Origin: Saccharopolyspora sp. NFXS83
GTDB taxonomy: Bacteria; Actinomycetota; Actinomycetes; Mycobacteriales; Pseudonocardiaceae
Reading direction: 5' to 3'
DNA: 64,000 bases
Assembly: GCF_026241095.1 (NCBI RefSeq)
Contig: NZ_JAPFGB010000017.1
Span: 1 to 64,000, forward strand
Under the pieces are notes generated by a model. The model was given only the letters and a program-made list of their open reading frames with translations. It was not told the DNA's origin and ran no database searches. The stretch's first letter is position 1; each line of letters opens with the position of its first letter. Below, one piece after another: positions 49,538 to 62,059 of this stretch. The position numbers and the translations under genes are program-made.

Positions 49538-50104
49538 GTGGCATCCACGAACGACCTCAAGAACGGACTCGTGCTCAAGATCGACGGCCAGCTCTGGTCC
49601 GTCGTGAACTTCCAGCACGTCAAGCCGGGCAAGGGCGGCGCCTTCGTGCGCACCACGCTGAAGAACGTGCTCTCCGGCAAGACCGTGGACAAGACCTTCA
49701 ACGCCGGTGTGAAGGTCGAGACCGCGAACGTGGACCGCCGCGAGATGACGTACCTCTACGACGACGGCACCGACTTCGTGTTCATGGACCAGGACACCTA
49801 CGACCAGCTCAACGTCTCGCGCGGCGTGGTCGGGGACGCGGCGGACTACATGCTGGAGAACAGCAACGTGGTCATCGCCCGCCACGACGACGAGCCGCTG
49901 TACGTGGAGCTGCCCGCCTCGGTGGAGCTCCTCGTCGCGCACACCGACCCCGGTGTGCAGGGCGACCGCTCGACCGGCGGCACCAAGCCGGCGAGCTTGG
50001 AGACCGGCGCGGAGATCCAGGTGCCGCTGTTCCTGAACACCGGCGACAAGGTCAAGGTCGACCCGCGCGACGGTCGTTACCTGGGTCGCGTCAACACCAA
50101 GTGA
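49538..50104 (+). CDS. efp: Elongation factor P
   Basis: Binds stalled ribosomes and promotes peptide bonds at polyproline. About 188 residues, three beta-barrel domains. The tip loop of domain I is VKPGKGGAF with Lys32 at the position modified in other bacteria. Domain III ends [20 protein letters not shown] 49538 has GGAGAGA upstream. It lies 92 bases after pepQ. Confidence 0.96.
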   Translation: MASTNDLKNGLVLKIDGQLWSVVNFQHVKPGKGGAFVRTTLKNVLSGKTVDKTFNAGVKVETANVDRREMTYLYDDGTDFVFMDQDTYDQLNVSRGVVGDAADYMLENSNVVIARHDDEPLYVELPASVELLVAHTDPGVQGDRSTGGTKPASLETGAEIQVPLFLNTGDKVKVDPRDGRYLGRVNTK

Positions 50105-50120
50105 TTCGTTCCCGCCGCAC

Positions 50121-50155
50121 CCGCGGCCCCGCCGGTTCCTCCGGCAGGGCCGCGG
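50121..50155 (+). terminator. Hairpin between efp and nusB
   Basis: Outer arms CCGCGGCCC / GGGCCGCGG (50121-50129, 50147-50155) enclose GCCGG / CCGGC. It is followed by TTCGTG. It could end part of the efp transcript before nusB. Confidence 0.5.
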
Positions 50156-50195
50156 TTCGTGCCGGGCGGGGGGACAGCGGAAAGAGAGATGTGAG

Positions 50196-50675
50196 TTGGG
50201 CTCACGGAGCAAGGCCCGCAAGCGGGCGGTGGACGTGCTGTACGAGGCCGACCTGCGCGGTCTCGACGCGGTGACGTTGCTGTCCGAGCGGCTCGCCGCG
50301 CCCGAGGCCGCGCCGGTCGGGGACTACACGGTCACCCTCGTCGAGGGCGTCGCCGGCAACCGGCAGCGCATCGACGACGTGCTCGTCGAGCACGCCGAGG
50401 GCTGGACGCTGGCCCGGATGCCCGCGGTGGACCGGGCCGTGCTGCGGCTGGGGCTCTACGAGCTGCTGTGGAGCGAGGACGTGCCGCCCGCGGTCGCCAT
50501 CGACGAGGCCGTGGAGCTGGTGAAGGCGCTGTCCACGGACGACTCGCCGCGGTTCGTCAACGGGGTGCTCGGCCGCATCGCGGGCATCAGCGAACGGCTG
50601 CGCACGTCGATCCGCAACCTGGAGGCCGCCGAGGCGGCGGCGAAGGAACGCGCGGACTCCGAAGCCCAGAGCTGA
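50196..50675 (+). CDS. nusB: Transcription antitermination factor NusB
   Basis: RNA-binding partner of NusE/S10 in rRNA antitermination. 159 residues: RSKARKRAVDVLYEADLRG at the start, LVEGVAGNRQRID, RMPAVDRAVLRLGLYELLW, and VNGVLGRI near the end. The start is TTG 50196: conserved sequence begins immediately after it, AAAGAGAGA lies upstream, and there is no ATG or GTG in a suitable place. bldD converges from the right. Confidence 0.93.
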   Translation: MGSRSKARKRAVDVLYEADLRGLDAVTLLSERLAAPEAAPVGDYTVTLVEGVAGNRQRIDDVLVEHAEGWTLARMPAVDRAVLRLGLYELLWSEDVPPAVAIDEAVELVKALSTDDSPRFVNGVLGRIAGISERLRTSIRNLEAAEAAAKERADSEAQS

Positions 50676-50783
50676 CCCGCGTCCCATCGCGGGGTTCGCC
50701 CCCCGGCGTCCCCGCGATACCGCGCGGCCTGCCAGGTAATCGGTTTCTCGCAGCGCCGATCCCGCCACCAGGCTTTCGAATCT

Positions 50784-50950
50784 CGTCTCCCCAGCGGCGA
50801 AAGCCGCAAGGGGCGGGCGAAGCCACGCTTGCCTGGCGGCCGAAGGCCGTGCCCGTATGCGCGAAGCGCACAGCCCACGTCGAGAAGCCGCTCACCCACG
50901 GGTTCTCAGCGGCTTCCTCGCGAGGAAGCCGCTGAGGTTCCGCTACCCGG
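50784..50950 (+). repeat. Interspersed palindromic element, copy 5
   Basis: GCGGCCGAAGGCCGTGCC, GTATGCGCGAAGCGCACAG, CCCACGTCGAGAAGCCGCTC, GGGTTCTCAGCG, then a perfect 32-base palindrome (50905-50936, arms CTCAGCGGCTTCCTCG) and GAGGTTCCGC. It matches copy 4 closely but lacks both the inner hairpin and the 64-bp array. Intergenic, between convergent nusB and bldD. Confidence 0.8.
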
Positions 50951-50991
50951 ACACCCGAGCGAAAAGACCCGTGAAACCCCGAGAAACGACG

Positions 50992-51029
50992 GCTGCGGCC
51001 CCGGCCCCGGGGTAGGGCGGGGCCGCAGC
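50992..51029 (-). terminator. bldD terminator
   Basis: Perfect 12-bp stem GCTGCGGCCCCG / CGGGGCCGCAGC (50992-51003, 51018-51029) with a 14-base loop. Read on the minus strand it is followed by CGTCGTTTCTC, a T-rich tail, and lies 18 bases past the bldD stop. Confidence 0.7.
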
Positions 51030-51046
51030 AGCCGTTGTTCCGCGGT

Positions 51047-51535
51047 TCACTCCTCCCGAGCGGGTCGTGCCTCGGGCGGCAGGACGCCCCAGTCGATGAG
51101 CTGTTCGGTCAGCTCGCCGGGGGTCATGTCGTAGATGATGGCGAGGGATCGCAGGTCCTCGGTCCGGATGGACAGCACCTTGCCGTTGTAGTCACCGCGC
51201 TGGCTCTGGATGGTCGCCGCGTACCGGGCGAGAGGCCCGACCTTCTCGGCAGGTAGCTGCTGCAACCGTTCCAGGTTGATCACGACCTTGGTGGCCGGTT
51301 CGGCGCCGGAGGGCACCCGTCCCTCCGGGAGTAGCTCCGCGACCGGAACACCGTAGAAGTCGGCCAGTTCGGCGAGTTTCTGGACGGTGACCGCTCGGTC
51401 GCCACGTTCATAGGACCCGACGACCACGGCCTTCCACCGCCCGCCTGACTTCTGCTCGACGCCGTGCAGCGAGAGACCCTGCTGCTGGCGGATAGCGCGG
51501 AGCTTGCCGCCCAGCGCCTTGGCGTAGTCGCCCAT
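51047..51535 (-). CDS. bldD: Developmental regulator BldD (c-di-GMP-binding)
   Basis: Master repressor of actinomycete development. 162 residues: N-terminal HTH (residues 4-68: YAKALGGKLRAIRQQQGLSL, VGSYERGDRAVTVQKL) and a C-terminal domain with the c-di-GMP signature RxD-X8-RxxD intact as RGD (113-115) and RTED (124-127). In Streptomyces a c-di-GMP tetramer bridges two BldD C-terminal domains so that DNA binding occurs. ATG with CGGAGAAA upstream. A TAGGCT -10 box lies 31 bases before the start. Confidence 0.95.
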   Translation of the reverse strand: MGDYAKALGGKLRAIRQQQGLSLHGVEQKSGGRWKAVVVGSYERGDRAVTVQKLAELADFYGVPVAELLPEGRVPSGAEPATKVVINLERLQQLPAEKVGPLARYAATIQSQRGDYNGKVLSIRTEDLRSLAIIYDMTPGELTEQLIDWGVLPPEARPAREE

Positions 51536-51565
51536 GTGGCGTTTCTCCGTTTCATTCGCCCCGTC

Positions 51566-51636
51566 AGCCTAAATCGGATGCCGGGGAGGAAAGCTCAGAT
51601 TGATACGGAGAGTAATGTTCGCTCGCAAGTGTCACT
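51566..51636 (-). promoter_or_regulatory. bldD promoter and possible BldD box
   Basis: On the minus strand TAGGCT (51571-51566) is a good -10 for bldD. Further upstream, AGTGTCACT (51628-51636) is a short palindrome resembling the AGTGA-n-TCAC BldD box; bldD is autoregulated in Streptomyces, so it may be the same here. The box call is weak. Confidence 0.4.
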
Positions 51637-51693
51637 AGGTCAAGTTGGTCTTCGTGTGGCGGCAGGGCGAGTACTCCCACACCACCCGGACGA

Positions 51694-51717
51694 TTGACCT
51701 CGGGACGCTGATAGCGT
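51694..51717 (+). promoter_or_regulatory. Possible pyr operon promoter
   Basis: TTGACC (51694-51699) and TAGCGT (51712-51717) lie in the 317-base bldD-pyrR gap, about 140 bases before pyrR. The 12-base spacing is too short for a standard promoter, so only one of the two may be used. Confidence 0.3.
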
Positions 51718-51819
51718 ACAAGCCGAAGTCGGTGGTCGCCTGGTGGCCTGCCGATGTTCGCACCGGAGGGCGGGTGCAGGCGCATCCGGTCCACTGGGGA
51801 ATCAACCATCCTTTAAGGA

Positions 51820-51845
51820 CCCGTCCAGTGAGGCGGGGAAGGAGG
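51820..51845 (+). promoter_or_regulatory. PyrR-binding hairpin over the pyrR ribosome site
   Basis: CCCG and CGGG arms (51820-51823, 51834-51837) enclose TCCAGTGAGG. The run TCCAGTGAGGC fits the PyrR-binding loop consensus UCCnGnGAGGY. The stem ends beside the Shine-Dalgarno AAGGAGG (51839-51845) of pyrR (GTG 51853). PyrR bound to this loop would block translation when UMP is high, as described for mycobacteria, rather than control an attenuator. Confidence 0.7.
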
Positions 51846-51852
51846 CTCACCC

Positions 51853-52461
51853 GTGGCGTCACGCCGGCAGGCGGGCGCGACGGACCCGGCCGGGCAGCGG
51901 GAGCTGCTTTCGGCCGGTGACGTTGCGCGCACGATCGCCCGCATCGCTCATCAGATCATCGAGAAGACGGCACTGGACACGGCGTCGCACGACGCGGCGG
52001 GCGGCCCACGAGTGGTGCTGCTGGGTGTTCCGACCCGGGGTGTGCCGCTGGCGCGGCGGCTGGCGGACCGGATCGCCGAGTTCAGCGGTGTGGAGGTGCC
52101 CACGGGCACCCTGGACATCACGCTGTATCGCGATGACCTGCGAAAACGACCCAATCGGCCGTTGGAGCCGAGTAGTCTTCCGCCGTCCGGGATCGACGAC
52201 GCGCTGGTCGTCCTCGTGGACGACGTGCTGTTCTCCGGCCGCACGGTGCGCGCCGCTCTGGACTCCTTGCGGGACCAGGGCAGGCCCAGTGCGGTGCAGC
52301 TCGCGGTCCTGGTGGACCGGGGCCACCGGGAGCTGCCGATCCGCGCGGACTACGTCGGCAAGAACGTGCCGACGTCCCGCAGCGAGGACGTCGCGGTTCG
52401 GCTGGCCGAGGTCGACGACACCGACTCGGTGATCATCCGACGCGGCGAGGAGGTGCGGTGA
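51853..52461 (+). CDS. pyrR: Pyrimidine operon regulator PyrR
   Basis: RNA-binding regulator that also has uracil phosphoribosyltransferase activity in many species. 202 residues. PRPP motif [32 protein letters not shown] and [11 protein letters not shown] are family features. First gene of the pyr operon, with its own binding hairpin over the start. The GTG start has AAGGAGG upstream. It ends within one base of the pyrB ATG. Confidence 0.94.
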   Translation: MASRRQAGATDPAGQRELLSAGDVARTIARIAHQIIEKTALDTASHDAAGGPRVVLLGVPTRGVPLARRLADRIAEFSGVEVPTGTLDITLYRDDLRKRPNRPLEPSSLPPSGIDDALVVLVDDVLFSGRTVRAALDSLRDQGRPSAVQLAVLVDRGHRELPIRADYVGKNVPTSRSEDVAVRLAEVDDTDSVIIRRGEEVR

Positions 52462-53393
52462 TGCGGCATCTGCTCTCCACCGAAGGTTTGGACGCGGCGA
52501 CCGCGACGGCGGTGCTCGACACCGCGGACACCCTCAAGCAGACCTTGCTGGGCCGCGAGGTGCGCAAGCTGCCGACGTTGCGCGGGCGCACCGTGATGAC
52601 GATGTTCTACGAGAACTCCACCCGGACCAGGGTGTCGTTCGAGGTCGCCGGCAAGTGGATGAGCGCCGACGTGATCAACGTGTCGGCCTCGGCGTCCTCG
52701 GTAGGCAAGGGCGAGTCGCTGCGCGACACCGCGCTGACCCTGTCGGCCGCGGGCGCGGACTGCGTGATCGTGCGGCACCCGGCTTCGGGTGCGGCGCACC
52801 GGCTGGCGGGCTGGCTGGACGAGGCCGGGACGCAGGTCGTGAACGCGGGCGACGGGATGCACGAGCACCCGACGCAGGCGCTGCTGGACGCGGCGACGCT
52901 GCGGGAACGCCTCGGCGAGCTCGCGGGCCGCCGGGTCGCGATCGTCGGCGACCTGCTGCACAGCCGGGTCGCCCGCTCCAACGTGCACCTGCTGCGCACC
53001 CTCGGCGTCGACGTGGTGCTGGTGGCGCCGCCGACGCTGGTCCCGCAGGGCATCGAGCACTGGGGTGCCGAGGTCGTGCACGAGCTGGACCCGGTGCTGC
53101 CGGGCCTGGACGCGGTGATGCTGCTGCGGGTGCAGGCGGAGCGGATGCACGGCGGGTTCTTCCCGTCGGCCCGCGAGTACTCCATCGCCTACGGCCTCAA
53201 CGAGAAGCGGCTGGCGCTGCTGCCGGAGCACGCCGTGGTGCTGCACCCCGGTCCGATGCTGCGCGGCATGGAGATCGCTCCCGCGGTGGCGGATTCGCCG
53301 CGCGCCGCCATCACCGAACAGGTCCGCAACGGGGTCCACGTGCGCATGGCGGTGCTCTACCACCTGCTCGCCGGAGAGGAGATCGCGGCATGA
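52461..53393 (+). CDS. pyrB: Aspartate carbamoyltransferase catalytic subunit
   Basis: Makes N-carbamoyl-aspartate. 310 residues. Carbamoyl-phosphate motif [28 protein letters not shown] and [13 protein letters not shown] 52461 is seven bases after AGGAGG; a GTG directly before it is in frame. No PyrI regulatory subunit is present, as usual in actinobacteria. Overlaps pyrC by four bases. Confidence 0.95.
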   Translation: MRHLLSTEGLDAATATAVLDTADTLKQTLLGREVRKLPTLRGRTVMTMFYENSTRTRVSFEVAGKWMSADVINVSASASSVGKGESLRDTALTLSAAGADCVIVRHPASGAAHRLAGWLDEAGTQVVNAGDGMHEHPTQALLDAATLRERLGELAGRRVAIVGDLLHSRVARSNVHLLRTLGVDVVLVAPPTLVPQGIEHWGAEVVHELDPVLPGLDAVMLLRVQAERMHGGFFPSAREYSIAYGLNEKRLALLPEHAVVLHPGPMLRGMEIAPAVADSPRAAITEQVRNGVHVRMAVLYHLLAGEEIAA

Positions 53394-54691
53394 GCCGGGT
53401 GCTGATCAAGGAAGTCCGTCCCTACGGCGACGGCGAAGCGGTGGACGTGCTGGTCGACGGCGAGCTGATCGCCGAGATCGGCGCGGACCTGGACGTCGAG
53501 GCCGACGAGGTCGTGCACGGCGGGGGCGGTGTGCTGCTGCCCGGTTTCGTGGACCTGCACACGCACCTGCGCGAGCCCGGCCGCGAGGACACCGAGACGG
53601 TGGAGACCGGTTCGGTGGCGGCGGCGCTCGGCGGCTACACGGCCGTGTTCGCGATGGCCAACACCGATCCGGTCGCGGACAACGCGGTGATCGTGGAGCA
53701 CGTGTGGCGCCGCGGCCTGGAGATCGGCCTGGTCGACGTGCACCCGGTGGGTGCGGTCACGGTCGGGCTGGCCGGCGAGCAGCTCGCGGAGCTGGGCACG
53801 ATGGCGCGTTCGGCGGCCGGGGTGCGGGTGTTCTCCGACGACGGCAAGTGCGTGCACGACCCGCTGGTGATGCGCCGGGCGCTGGAGTACGCGAAGGCGC
53901 TGGGCGTCGTCGTGGCCCAGCACGCGGAGGAGCCGCGGCTCACGGTCGGCGCGCAGGCCCACGAGGGAGCGAACGCCGCCCGGCTGGGCTTGGCGGGGTG
54001 GCCCGCTCCGGCGGAGGAGTCGATCGTGGCGCGGGACTGCCTGCTGGCGGGTCACACCGGCGGCACGCTGCACGTCTGCCACGTTTCGACGGCGGGCACC
54101 GCGGAGATCCTGCGCTGGTGGAAGTCGCGCGGCGGGTCGGCGGGCACGGTCTCCGCGGAGGTCACGCCGCACCACCTGCTGCTGACCGACGAGCTGCTGT
54201 CGACCTACGACCCGGTGAACAAGGTCAACCCGCCGCTGCGCACCGATGCGGACGTGCGGGCGCTGCGGGAGGCGCTGGCCGACGGCACGGTCGACTGCGT
54301 GGCCACCGACCACGCGCCGCACGCTTCGCAGGACAAGGACTGCGAGTGGTCGGCGGCGAAGCCGGGCATGCTCGGCCTGCAGACGGCGCTGGGCGTGGTC
54401 ACGCGCACGATGGTTGAGCCGGGCCTGCTGGACTGGCGCGGCGTGGCGCGGGTGCTCAGCGAGCGGCCCGCCGAGATCGCCGGGCTGGCCGATCAGGGCC
54501 GCCCGATCGCGGTGGGCGAACCCGCGAACCTGGCCGTGGTGGACCCCGATGTCCGCTGGACGGTGCGCGGTGCTGAGCTGGCGAGCATCTCGGCGAACAC
54601 GCCGTTCGAGGGCATGGAGCTGCCGGGCCGGGTGCTGGCGACGGTGTTGCGCGGCCGGATCACCGCGCACGAGGGCGAGGTGCGGCGCTGA
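53390..54691 (+). CDS. pyrC: Dihydroorotase (class I)
   Basis: Cyclises carbamoyl-aspartate to dihydroorotate. About 433 residues. Zinc motifs: [10 protein letters not shown] (53-62 region), [18 protein letters not shown] and ATDHAPHAS; substrate-binding NTDP is also present. Overlaps pyrB and the following small membrane gene by a few bases, so it is tightly coupled in the operon. Confidence 0.95.
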   Translation: MSRVLIKEVRPYGDGEAVDVLVDGELIAEIGADLDVEADEVVHGGGGVLLPGFVDLHTHLREPGREDTETVETGSVAAALGGYTAVFAMANTDPVADNAVIVEHVWRRGLEIGLVDVHPVGAVTVGLAGEQLAELGTMARSAAGVRVFSDDGKCVHDPLVMRRALEYAKALGVVVAQHAEEPRLTVGAQAHEGANAARLGLAGWPAPAEESIVARDCLLAGHTGGTLHVCHVSTAGTAEILRWWKSRGGSAGTVSAEVTPHHLLLTDELLSTYDPVNKVNPPLRTDADVRALREALADGTVDCVATDHAPHASQDKDCEWSAAKPGMLGLQTALGVVTRTMVEPGLLDWRGVARVLSERPAEIAGLADQGRPIAVGEPANLAVVDPDVRWTVRGAELASISANTPFEGMELPGRVLATVLRGRITAHEGEVRR

Positions 54692-55217
54692 TGGAACGGA
54701 TGTTGTGGGTGCTGGCGCTGCTGGTGCTGCTGGCGCTGGTGTACGTCGGGATGCGCCGCGGCTGGCTCAACCGCAAGCGGCGGCAGACGGCGGAGCTCGC
54801 GGAGTTCCCGGTGGCGCCCGACGGCGTGGCCGAGCAGCCCGCGCTGCTGGCCGACGCGAGCGGGTTCTACGTGGGCAGCACGCGGGCCGGCGATTGGCAG
54901 GACCGCATCGCGGTCGGCGACATCGGGCACCGCGCGAACGCGGTGGCGCGGTTGCGCGGTTCGGGCCTGCTGCTGGAGCGGACGGGCGCGAGCGCGATGT
55001 GGATTCCCGCGGAGTCCGTGGTGGACGCCCGGGTGGATCACAAGCTGGCGAACAAGGTCGTTCCCGGTGCGGGGATGCTGGTGGTGACCTGGCGCTTGGG
55101 GGACCAGGACATCGACACCGGCTTCCGCGCGGATGACAAGTCCGCTCAGGACGAGTGGACGGGTGCGGTGCGGGCATTGGCGCCTGCCGCAGGACGTGAC
55201 GACATGGAGGGACAGGC

Positions 55218-55221
<4 letters not shown>
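54691..55221 (+). CDS. Membrane-anchored PH-like protein of the pyr operon
   Basis: 176 residues: one N-terminal membrane helix (MLWVLALLVLLALVYVGM) and a soluble region with strand-rich repeats (FYVGSTRAGDWQDRIAVGDI, SAMWIPAESVVDARVDHK, LVVTWRLGDQDIDTGF). A membrane protein at this place between pyrC and carA is conserved in actinobacteria (Rv1382). Its function is unknown. It overlaps pyrC by one base and carA by four. Confidence 0.82.
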
Positions 55222-59652
<4,431 letters not shown>

Positions 59653-59656
<4 letters not shown>

Positions 59657-60495
59657 CGGTCCGGGCCGGTTTCGGTCGGCGGCTCGCCGAGTCGATCGCC
59701 GCGCGCGGCGCGCTGTGCGTGGGCATCGACCCGCATCCGGCGCTGCTCAACGCGTGGGGCCTGGAGGAGAGCCCCGCCGCGTTGGAGCGGTTCGCGATGA
59801 CGGCGGTGGAAGCGCTGGCCGGTGAGGTCGCGGTGCTCAAACCGCAGTCGGCGTTCTTCGAGGTCTACGGTTCGGCGGGCGTGGCGGTGCTGGAGAAGGT
59901 CGTCGCCGCGTCCCGCGAAGCCGGGGCGCTGGTGCTGCTGGACGTGAAGCGCGGCGACATCGGCTCGACGATGACGGCCTACGCGAACGCCTACCTCGAC
60001 GAGCACTCGCCGCTGGCGGCGGACGCGCTGACGGTGTCGCCGTACCTCGGTTTCGGTTCGCTGGCACCGGCGCTGGGCATCGCGGAGCAGACCGGCCGCG
60101 GCGTGTTCGTCCTGGCGCGCACCTCGAACCCGGAGGGCGCGGCGTTGCAGCGCTCGAAGGCGGAGGACGGCCGCACCGTCGGCCAGTCCATCGTGGACGC
60201 GGCGGCGGAGAACAACGCGGGCGCGGATCCCTACGGCTACGTGGGCGTGGTCGCCGGGGCGACGATCAAGCCGGGCGAGCTGGACTTCTCCCGCTTGAAC
60301 GGCCCGATCCTGGCCCCGGGCCTGGGTGCCCAGGGCGCGACCGTGCAGAGCCTCCGCGCCACGTTCGGCGCGGCCCTGCCCTCGGTCCTGCCCGCCACGG
60401 CCCGCGACGTCCTCCGCCACGGCCCGTCGGTCGCGGACCTTCGCTCCGCGGCCCGCCGGGTGCGCGACGAACTGGGTGTGCTGCTGGAGGCCTGA
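59653..60495 (+). CDS. pyrF: Orotidine 5'-phosphate decarboxylase (type 2)
   Basis: Final step to UMP. 280 residues. The catalytic Lys-Asp pattern is [15 protein letters not shown], preceded by [23 protein letters not shown] and APGLGAQGA are also typical of the longer actinobacterial/type 2 group. Last gene of the pyr operon, overlapping carB by four bases; a 13-bp terminator follows. No pyrD is in the window. Confidence 0.95.
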
Positions 60496-60503
60496 CCCGG
60501 GTG

Positions 60504-60538
60504 GTGCGGCCCGCTCTCGTTCAGGGAGCGGGCCGCAC
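60504..60538 (+). terminator. pyr operon terminator
   Basis: Perfect 13-bp stem GTGCGGCCCGCTC and complement (60504-60516, 60526-60538) with a 9-base loop, eight bases past the pyrF stop. It also faces the converging effector-like gene. Confidence 0.75.
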
Positions 60539-60820
60539 GGCCTCGTCGCACGGATGCGATCCGGTCAGCCCCGTGCCTTGTCCTCGAGCTCCTCGGTGGC
60601 AGCCACGAACTTGTCGTGTGCCTGGCCGCTCATGTCGTAGAAGTGGAACGGGCCAACCGGATTGGTCTTCGCAAAGCGCGTGACGTGGTCGTTCCCCATC
60701 CCCACGTAGCGGTAGGCGGAACTCGCCGCCCGTATCGCGTTCGCCTGCAAATGCTGCTCCCGCTGCTTCTCGAGTCGCTTCGCCTTGGTGTACTCGGCGT
60801 CGGGTGCAGCCGCGACGGGT

Positions 60821-61620
60821 TCATTCCCCCCCGGCCGCCCAGATGTCGTTGATGAAGGCCTTGATGTAGGCCATGAGCGCCTCTCGATGCTCGGCGAGGC
60901 CCTTCGCGTCGGCGATGCTGCGGCCGTCCTTGAGGCCTTTGACGAACTTCTCCAGGCCCTTCTCGTCCTGGTGCACAGCGATGAACCGCTTCCGCTCCGG
61001 CGCCATGTCGGAGCCGGGCTCCTGGCCGAGGTCCTTGCCGTACTTCCAAGCCAGCTTCAGGGAGCGTTGCAGTATTTCCCCCATGCGGTCGTCGAGGATC
61101 CCGACGTTCCGCTCTTCCAGGCGCGTGTACAGGATGTTCAGGGCCTGCGCCAGCTTGGGGAAGATCGATTCGCCGCCGTGCTTGCTCAGGTCCTGCTTGG
61201 GCACGCCGAACTTCTTCCGCATCGGCTCGGCGGACTTCTCGTACGCCTTGTTCATGCTGGGGAACGCGCTGAGGTCGTCCGAAGCGAACGCTTCGTAGAC
61301 GAAGCTGCTGGAGCCGACCGCTGTGATGACGTGGTCGAACGTGACCTCCGCGTGGTTCTCGCCGAGCACGTTCGTTCCGGTGGGGGAGAACCGGACCCAG
61401 GTCCCCTCGCCGGGCTTGGGCAAGGTTCCCAAGTAATCGGTCTTCCCGTCCGCGTGCCCCGTGAACTCCGCGTCGTCCTCGTACTGGCGCACGGTGCGGT
61501 CGCGTGCGAACTTCTCCTGCGCCTTGCTCAGGCCCGGTCGATCCGGCTCGACCTTCTCCTCGCCGACGAAGGCGAGCGCTGGACCGCGGTGCGCGGCTCG
61601 GATCGCGGCCCCGATGAGGC
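60821..61620 (-). CDS. Main open segment of the broken effector-like gene
   Basis: About 260 residues of well-behaved coding sequence from roughly AFVGEEKVEPDRPGLSKAQ to AYIKAFINDIWAAGGE. It is mostly helical and charged, with FPSMNKAYEKSAEPMRKKFG and LNILYTRLEERNVGILDDRM. No catalytic motif is recognised. The frame stays open upstream to 61891, but that part reads antisense-like (Arg/Ala-rich); the real N-terminus is in the neighbouring frame. The right boundary given here is approximate. Confidence 0.55.
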
Positions 61621-61815
61621 GGGTCGCGGGCTCTTCGGCGGCGACTCGACGGGGGCGTGCTCCGCCGAGTTCCGGGCGCGCGCGACCAGCTGAGCCACCA
61701 CCGCGTTCCCCACCGATCGTTGCAGTTCCTGCAGAAATCCGTGCTCCGGCACCGGTGGTGGCCGATGGGTGGCGTGCCGTGACTCGGGCTCGGCGCAATG
61801 ATGGCGCGCGCGCAT
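61528..61815 (-). CDS. N-terminal leader segment of the broken effector-like gene
   Basis: 95 residues from ATG 61815, which has GGGGAGG five bases upstream. It holds the LQRSVGN leader (residues 31-46) and then becomes Arg/Ser-rich and stops, consistent with leaving the true frame near 61570-61600. Confidence 0.55.
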   Translation of the reverse strand: MRARHHCAEPESRHATHRPPPVPEHGFLQELQRSVGNAVVAQLVARARNSAEHAPVESPPKSPRPASSGPRSEPRTAVQRSPSSARRRSSRIDRA

Positions 61816-62059
61816 GGATACCTCCCCTCGGCGGCACGCCCCACCGGTCGAGAAGTGTGAGACGCAGCCGCGTCATCGGTTTCCCGCGCACCTCCGCCCG
61901 TCACCAGCACCTCCGCGCGGCGCCGGAGGCAGACCCGCTGCCCTGGCAGGCAAGGAGCGGTTCCCCGGGCGCCGCGCGCACGAGCGTGCGGCGATCTTCT
62001 GGCGAACGGTCTTGTCAGGCCGGCGCGGCCTGCCGTTCACTCCCGTCGGGAGCTCGACG

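Larger units (their letters stand above)
60565..61815 (-). pseudogene. Broken effector-like gene with LQRS-GN leader (two frameshifts)
   Basis: One coding region spread over three frames. Segment 1 (61815-61528) begins with a strong site GGGGAGG and carries LQELQRSVGNAVVAQLVAR, the short leader found in proteins linked to contractile injection systems (DUF4157-type neighbours), then a Pro/Ser linker and AVQRSP. Segment 2 (down to 60821) continues a plausible protein with GTWVRFSPTGTNVLGENH and ends at TGA after a G7 run (60826-60832 on the other strand). Segment 3 (60822-60565) continues sensibly as EPVAAAPDAEYTKAKRLEKQ to VAATEELEDKARG. Removing one G would join segments 2 and 3. It may be a decayed gene, a phase-variable gene, or a sequence error. 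I know no function for the C-terminal part. Confidence 0.65.

Noticed and set aside
60630-60824. A separate gene starting at ATG 60824 overlapping the previous stop
   Set aside because: The ATGA overlap is tempting, but this frame reads Ser/Arg/Thr-rich nonsense while the neighbouring frame gives a sensible protein to position 60565.
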